This document shows positions 58,068 through 64,000 of a DNA stretch of 64,000 bases, in pieces. This stretch comes from Tetradesmus obliquus (Eukaryota > Chlorophyta > Chlorophyceae > Sphaeropleales > Scenedesmaceae), in the NCBI GenBank assembly GCA_030272155.1, contig CP126199.1:4700501-4764500 (forward strand), read 5' to 3'. The translations under genes and the position numbers were made by a program. The notes under the pieces were generated by a model, which was given only the letters and a program-made list of their open reading frames with translations, did no database searches and was not told the DNA's origin. The number at the start of each line of letters is the position of its first letter. Position 1 is the stretch's first letter.

Positions 58068-61000
58068 TCTATCGTAACCAAGGGATTATTTTTAGCGGGT
58101 TTTGCCGGCTTTGTCGAAAGTCTCCGCCACTGCGCAGTCACTGCTGCGTTCGATATCCAGCGCAACCACGAAGATGGCAGGTGTAAACCGGCTCCTTCAT
58201 ACCAAAGTCGTTGCGATTGTTTGCCTTGCCAGCCGGCGAGGCAGAGCCCTGTGTTGTGACAGTGTTACTGACAGCAGGGTTTGGGTGCTGTGTGAGTGTC
58301 ACTGCTGACTGTCTACTGGGCTCACGGCGCAAGGCTACATTGCTGAGGCGCTCGCGCGGCTTCTTCTGAGCTCAGTGCCACTTTTTGGTTCACTATAAAG
58401 AATCGCAGGCAAGACTCACTGTCGTTGCATGTGCGTAAACCCGGCATGCATTACCCTTCAGCGTGTCTGTTCCTGCAAGTGACCAGGATGACTACTACAG
58501 TCCCCTGCTGCATGAACCTCTGGCAGTGCTGCTAGTTGCAAACAAGAATGCGTGAACCCTTGCAGGAAACTTGCGGCGCAAGTTCCTGCAAGCCTTGTAG
58601 GCACGAAGCAAACTGCTGTGGTATGTCCTGCATAATCATAGATAGATATGGTGGTCCTGCCAGCGAGCAAACAGCACACTAGCAGGCAGGCATCCTTATG
58701 CACCAAGCCGCGGTTATGTCACAGTACACCCATTGGTCGGGGCTGACAGCAAGCCAACCAAAACGGCGGCTGCTGCCGCAAACAAGAGCTCAAGCAACAC
58801 CTGGCCTGTTGACGTCAGGCTGAAGAGTGCCATGCAAAACTGCTGTAGCTGCTGCCGCCGCATTGTCATGCTCTCTGCAGCAAAGCAGCAGTGCTCCAGT
58901 GCGGACCACCACCACAACAGCAGCTGCCTCAGTGATTCAGGCATGCATGCTTTATGTAACAGTAAATGACCAACCCTAAGTCTTCTGCTCAGCTGTGGTT
59001 AGCTTGTCACAGTGATTCTCTGTGCCTGCAGGGGAGGCAGCAGCATCACCGGAACATGCCTGCTTCCCTGAACCTGCTGCTCTCAGCAAGAACAGCTCTG
59101 GCAAGCTCAGGCACAGGCTTTTGCAAGCCTTGTGAGCTGCAAAGGAAGCATGCTGCTCAACAGCTCTGCGCATGAATCATGGCTTGAAGCCAGCGTGAAT
59201 GCACCAGTATGCAAGTGCCCCTCCACCATATGTTTTCAGACGACCGCGACAGCCGTATGAACACGCCGCGAGTGTAAGCTACTCAATGATAATTAGTAAG
59301 GATAAAGAGTAGATGTATCAATGTATCATCGGCAGATACATAAGTGATGATAACGAGCCATGTCAGCCCACATGCTATGCCTACACCTGCACATGCATTG
59401 CGGCCGGCGTGCCCTGCAGGAAAGCCACTTGCAGGAATGATTCCTGCAGGCGGCTCTCTTGCAGGAACGCCCAGCACGCCTCCTAGCATGCCTACCTGGC
59501 AGGTTTCCTGCAGCCAGGACCCTTGCAGGACCTGCCTGCAGGACTGTGCCTGGGGCCACAGATAGGGCTGGAACAAACCTAGCACCCTTCAACCAGAGGT
59601 ACGTACCTCATGGGTGCTGGAGTATGCGTAGCAACACAACTCAAGCCTGTAAGATAGTAGTGCAGGCTGCTCGACAGCCGCAAGTCAACTCACAATTGCT
59701 GCTGCTGCAGCGGCAGCCAGCGCTGCAACTGCAGCAACAGAATGAAGCCACAAGCAGCTGCAACACGCAGAACAATGGTACCAACCAGCCAGACAGTGCC
59801 TTAACCACCCAATACTGCCTGAGTGTTGGCAACTGTGCACAGCACCAGACACAGCACAGCAGCACTGTGAAACCTTCCCAGCTGGCTCCTGTTTCATGTG
59901 ACTGCAAAAGATACAAAGCATAACCAACCACACCTAGGTATCAGAGCACATTGCAGCATTGAAGCCAGTGCTGCAACGATGTGTGCACCCTGATCACCCA
60001 GACGTTATTGACACACAGTCACCATCCGCTGATACCAAAACCTCTCTGCCTGATGTCCACAGGTGACATCAGTAGAATGAGGTGCCAGCACCACCCGCAC
60101 CACAAACGTAAGATACCAGTGCTGTGGAGACATGCCATCAGCAAGCCACGTTGCTATGACATGGCACAGCAACTCCACAACTACTGCCACGGCACAGTGC
60201 ATATGTTCCCAGGCCTCCTAAAGTAGTTTGACCAGGAACAACTCACCGCACATAAACATCTGGTGCGGTTGATAAGTAAGTAAGAGCGCTGCCCTCCTCG
60301 TACCATAAGCGTAACTTTTGTATCATGATAGCATGAAACTGGCCTGCCCAGATGGCCCAGCAATCACTGCTCCTCAATTTCATCACCACCACTGCCATCA
60401 CCACCATCACCACCAACACCACCAAGGCCGGGGCCAAACAAGCCAAGGCGCGAGAGGTCTCTGCAGCACAGTTGACGGGAGCGCTGCAGATGATACAAGT
60501 CCTCGCCTGGCGTTTGACCAAGTTTGACCGCTGGACGCTGCTGTGATCACCACCTTCAGCACGCCACCGCCATCTCAACAAATCTTATCCCAGCCTGCGC
60601 CGCCAGTCGTGCTGTGGTTGTCACAGCATGCAGGAGCACAGTTGGTGGGAACACAGGAAGCCACAAACCACCCGCTTATCAGGCCAATCCGCATGCTCCC
60701 TGCTGACACAGCAGGTGCCACCATGATAATGTCGCACAACATGCCAGCTGATAGGTAGCTGGCAGTTTAGCAGTCGCCACAAGTAAGGCACTGCCAAGTT
60801 GCTGTCAAGCCTGCACAGCAGCGCACTCGACAAGCCCTAAGGTGGTACTGCTTGAAGCACCCTAAATTGCAGATCACATACACATGAAGCCTTTCATCAG
60901 TGTATCTCTTTCAAAGTACTGCTACGTTATGCTATGCCATGCACATGCGGCTGAGATGGATGCTGCAATGCTGCGTCTGGTGGTCAAACTAAGTTTGAAC

Positions 61001-62755
61001 CCAGGCAAACAACAGCATCCAACACCTCAGCTGCAAACACCTTACTACAAAAAGCTCTGTGGCAGTGATGTCATCAGCATACACAAGCATACACACAACA
61101 AAATCTAAGCATCACATGATAACCAAACCACAAGCTGCAGTTGGACTGCAGCCCTGGTCAAGCCCCCTTGCATGCACAGTGGTCAGCGCAGACGCCGTGC
61201 CACATCCTAGCTTGATACCACGAAATGCCAGCGAGTATTCAAGCGCGAACACAAGCAGCATGCACATGTCAGGAGACACCATGCAAGGCATCGTCTTTCT
61301 CAGTTTGATCTGACTGCTAACAAAGCTGTTCAACCACAGCGAACCAGTATGCATCGCAGGATCACCAATGCAGCATGTGACAGCAGATATCAGCTGGCCC
61401 CTGCATCACATCACTTCACATCACATCTGTATGGCAGTTGTCTAGGCATGGCAGTTGCAGGTCAACGCATCGCAACCAGAAGGACAGTCAACGGCAAAAG
61501 GCGGCGGTGCTGCCCTCATCCTATGCTTTGGCAAAGTGTTGTCGGGTGTGGCAGCAGCAACGAGGCTGCACCACTCATTTTGGCAAGTATGACTAATACA
61601 CACATCGAGTACATGCATGCGAGTGCAGCACAACTACTAACACACATCACCCCCAGATCACCATGCAGGAAATGTCAGTCAAGGGAAGCTGGCAAGGCAC
61701 AGGTGGGCCTGTGCACCCTGCAAAGCCTCACTCAGTGTGACTTGACACAATGATATCAGCGGCGGCAAATCGTCGAGCTGACTCATGATGCTGGCAGTCA
61801 AGGCAATGCTTGTGCTTGCGCATGGAATCAACACACATCAAGCATCACACTTCACACCCATGATGCAAACTGCAGTTGGGAGGACCCCACCAGCCGTATC
61901 AACCCAGCCAGCTACAACAGACAGCAGAAGCCAAGCACAAACCAACCAGCCCGGGTGTTGTGTTGTTGGTCAAAGCAACAAAGAGAAGTCAAAGCTGCAA
62001 ATGACAACAGCTCATGCCCATGCACAAGAAACCGGCTATCGTTGTTGGTGCTGGCTGTGGGCAGGCAATGACGGCCGCCACAAAAGTAACATGCTGGAGT
62101 AACTGTTATGTCAGACAAACCATGCTGTGCGAAGTCACGACGCCACGGTGTGGCATGGTGACTGCGGCAGTAAGTAGCGGCTTTGACAGTACGTGCAGAG
62201 AGACCTCAATATGCTGCGCAAATGCATCAACTGTGCTGCATGAAAGTCAGGGCTAACAAAACACACCACATGTGGATGCACGAGTGGCTGTGCTGCTGTG
62301 CATGCCAGCCCAAACGCTCTGGTCCATGCAGCAATGGCAAGCAGATGAAATGCTGCAACAGATAAAGCATCAAATGTACTGTGCAGAAGCGCAAAAGGTA
62401 CGCTGCCAGAGCAAGGTTTTGCTGCAAGAACAGAAAGCACGCGATAGCTCCCAAGGTTTCTGCGGGAAGGCGCGGTAATCAGGTATGTGCCTCACAGCCA
62501 GGGCCCTGCTGTGATGAATGAGGCGTTTGAGCTGCATAGATGATTGCACAGCTCACTCAACAACAACAGCCTTGACAAGTGTGGACACAGGCAGGACCTT
62601 GCGTGCTTATGCTGGCAAATCCACAACTCAAACCACCACTTGTGCCAGACACACGCACATGTGCTGACCTTGAAAGCACATCGTTTACTAAGCTCGTTGA
62701 CGAGCCAACTCCCATCAGGACCTGAACACACAGAGGGCATAACCAAGCACTGTGA
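58068..62755. other. 4.7 kb without a recognisable gene
   Basis: It contains the NOP14 promoter at the left and the 3' UTR of the - strand gene stopping at 62756. A short + strand frame after ATG 58173 (MAGVNRLLHTKVVAIVCLAS) could be the start of a divergent gene, but I cannot find exons to continue it. Other features are a hairpin at 58559-58592, many CCTGCAGG and TTGCAGGA motifs at 59413-59555, and a CAC/ATC microsatellite at about 60380-60425. Confidence 0.4.
58559..58592. repeat. Near-perfect short palindrome
   Basis: cttgcaggaaacttgc (58559-58574) pairs with gcaagttcctgcaag (58578-58592) with a single bulged A and a 3-base loop. The same cttgcagga core recurs in both orientations around 59413-59555, suggesting a dispersed element family. 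Confidence 0.8.
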
Positions 62756-62769
62756 TTACTGCTGCCAAC

Positions 62770-62805
<36 letters not shown>

Positions 62806-64000
62806 AGGAGCCAAACATGTCGAGGACATCCTGCTCCATCTGCTGCAGCCGCTGCTGCGCATGCAGCAAGGCAGCCTGCGCAGCATCATCCTGATGCACC
62901 CGCTTCTGCTCCTGCAGTATCTGCTGCTGCTGCCGCAGCTGCTGCAGCTGCTGGTGCAGCTGCTGCTGCAGCTGCGGCGGTAGCGCGCTGCCTGTGCCGC
63001 CATGGCCGCGTGACCCTGCACCGGCAGCAGCAGCAGCAGCAGCGGCAGGGAACGCTGCACTGACAGCTAGGCCTGGGTCTGTGAGAGGCTGGCTGCTGCT
63101 GCCCGCTGCAGCGCTCTTCTGCTGCTTGGCTGTCTGCATTTCGTGGTCAGTGTAGCTCCGCTTGGGAGGCTTACGCTGCTGCTGCTGCTGCTGCTGCTGG
63201 TTAATTGCCATGAAAACGTCCTGCTGCATTGGCATCGAAAATTGCCCAGTAGGCAGCGGCACAGGCAGTGACGCCTGCAGCGCCCGATCCATAGGCACCA
63301 GCACACCGCCACCGCTGCCAGCAGCGTCACCGCCGCCAGCAGCAGCAGCAGCAGCGGCAGCTGCAGCAGAGCCGCCAGTAGCTGAGCCAGAAGCCATGCT
63401 TGACAGGTGCGGGGACAGCACCTGAGAGCCAGTAGCAGAGCCACTGAAAGTGGCACCCAGGCGCCCTGCTGCTGCTGCTGCTGCTGCTGCTGGGCCGGAA
63501 GCTTGCTGCTGTGGTGCTGTTAGCGCTGACGCGATCATATCTGCAAGCTGCTGCTGCTCCTCGTAAGGTAGGCTCTGCAGCGGGTGGTCCTGAACACTTG
63601 AGGTGGCAAAGGGTGATGCGCCGACTGGATCTGAGGCCATGGCTGCTCCTGAAGACGATGAGTCACGGGAGATGCACATGTTGGCCACACTGCTGTAGCC
63701 TCCCTGCTGCAGCCTGCGTGGCTGCTGGAACTGCTGCTGCTGCTGTTGGGGCTGAGCCTGCTGCTGCTGCTGCTCCATCAGGTCGACCTGCTGCAGGATG
63801 CTGTCAGCCGCTGAGCCAAGCATCTCTGCAGGTGGCATGGTCACAAAATCTGTGTCCATGACATTTTGGAGGTAGTTGTCGAGCTCGTCAAACACGTCAC
63901 CGCTTGCAGCGCTGCCAGCTGCAGCCGGCGCTGCCTGCAGCAATGGATGCTGCTTGTCAGCCTGCGAGTCCTGCTGCTGTTGCTGCTGCTGCTGAGCAGC
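62756..64000 (-). CDS. Gln/Ala-rich protein, C-terminal part (gene continues beyond the window)
   Basis: One frame is open from the window end to TAA at 62756-62758, giving 414 residues with no splice signal needed. It is dominated by Gln and Ala runs. Between them are an acidic amphipathic segment (FDELDNYLQNVMDTDFV) that resembles an activation motif, SSVANMCISRDSSSSG, a basic stretch RKPPKRSYTDHEMQTAKQQK that could be a nuclear localisation signal, and a Gln-rich helix near the end (LQQLRQQQQILQEQKR). This composition is common in transcription factors and co-activators, but no DNA-binding domain is visible, so I do not name a function. Low-complexity parts overlap CAG/CTG microsatellites. 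Confidence 0.6.

Noticed and set aside
58173-58308. Short + strand frame MAGVNRLLHTKVVAIVCLAS divergent from NOP14.
   Set aside because: No continuing exons or family similarity were found; kept only as a remark.
1-64000. Search for tRNA, rRNA and snoRNA signatures by eye.
   Set aside because: GTTCGAA-like matches (for example at 40692 and 56500) lie in an intron or inside an exon without a cloverleaf; no convincing RNA gene was seen. A covariance-model scan would be needed to exclude small ones.

Overview
This is nuclear DNA of a green alga, most likely a chlorophycean (Scenedesmus/Tetradesmus-like, but the genus is a guess). Four things point there. The genes are cut into many short exons with GT-AG introns. 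The proteins include plant-type plastid proteins: a DiT1-type 2-oxoglutarate/malate translocator, a CemA/DLDG1-like protein, a CHUP1-like protein and a plastid DUF2358 protein. Introns and low-complexity protein stretches are full of CTG/CAG repeats. At least one gene has a TGTAA motif where the green-algal polyadenylation signal is expected. I see no operons, CRISPR arrays, rRNA or tRNA genes.

Layout. On the + strand come the last exon of proteasome beta-1 (20-234), a five-exon gene I do not recognise (1181-2584) and ribosomal protein eS4 (5263-8892). A gene-poor stretch follows to 12185. On the - strand lie a carnosine-synthase-like ATP-grasp ligase (12186-18249) and a coiled-coil protein with a C-terminal ABM domain (19818-24949). 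The latter is divergent from a + strand DUF2358/NTF2-like gene (25706-27995), which is followed by a + strand cytosolic carboxypeptidase (28992-36539). Then four genes run on the - strand: DiT1-like (37703-42211), CemA/DLDG1-like (43790-47298), CHUP1-like (48886-about 51084) and NOP14 (51904-58067). After an unassigned 4.7 kb, a Gln/Ala-rich - strand gene (62756-64000) runs off the end. The gene models were built by hand from splice sites and reading phase. In every gene that lies complete in the window the exon lengths add up to whole codons.

Functionally the window mixes housekeeping genes (proteasome, small ribosomal subunit, NOP14 small-subunit biogenesis) with chloroplast genes (DiT1, CemA/DLDG1-like, CHUP1-like, DUF2358, probably the ABM protein). 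It also holds a tubulin-deglutamylase-type carboxypeptidase and a putative dipeptide-forming ligase. I see no evidence that they form one pathway.

The most striking signal is structural. In at least five of the genes a piece of an exon that ends exactly at a splice junction is repeated one to three more times inside the adjacent intron, usually with the splice dinucleotide kept. I call these splice-junction echoes. They occur on donor sides and acceptor sides, at spacings of about 90-260 bp. Related short minisatellites start directly at splice sites, and in one case at a stop codon. This points to a recurrent duplication process centred on exon edges, or to selection for decoy splice sites.
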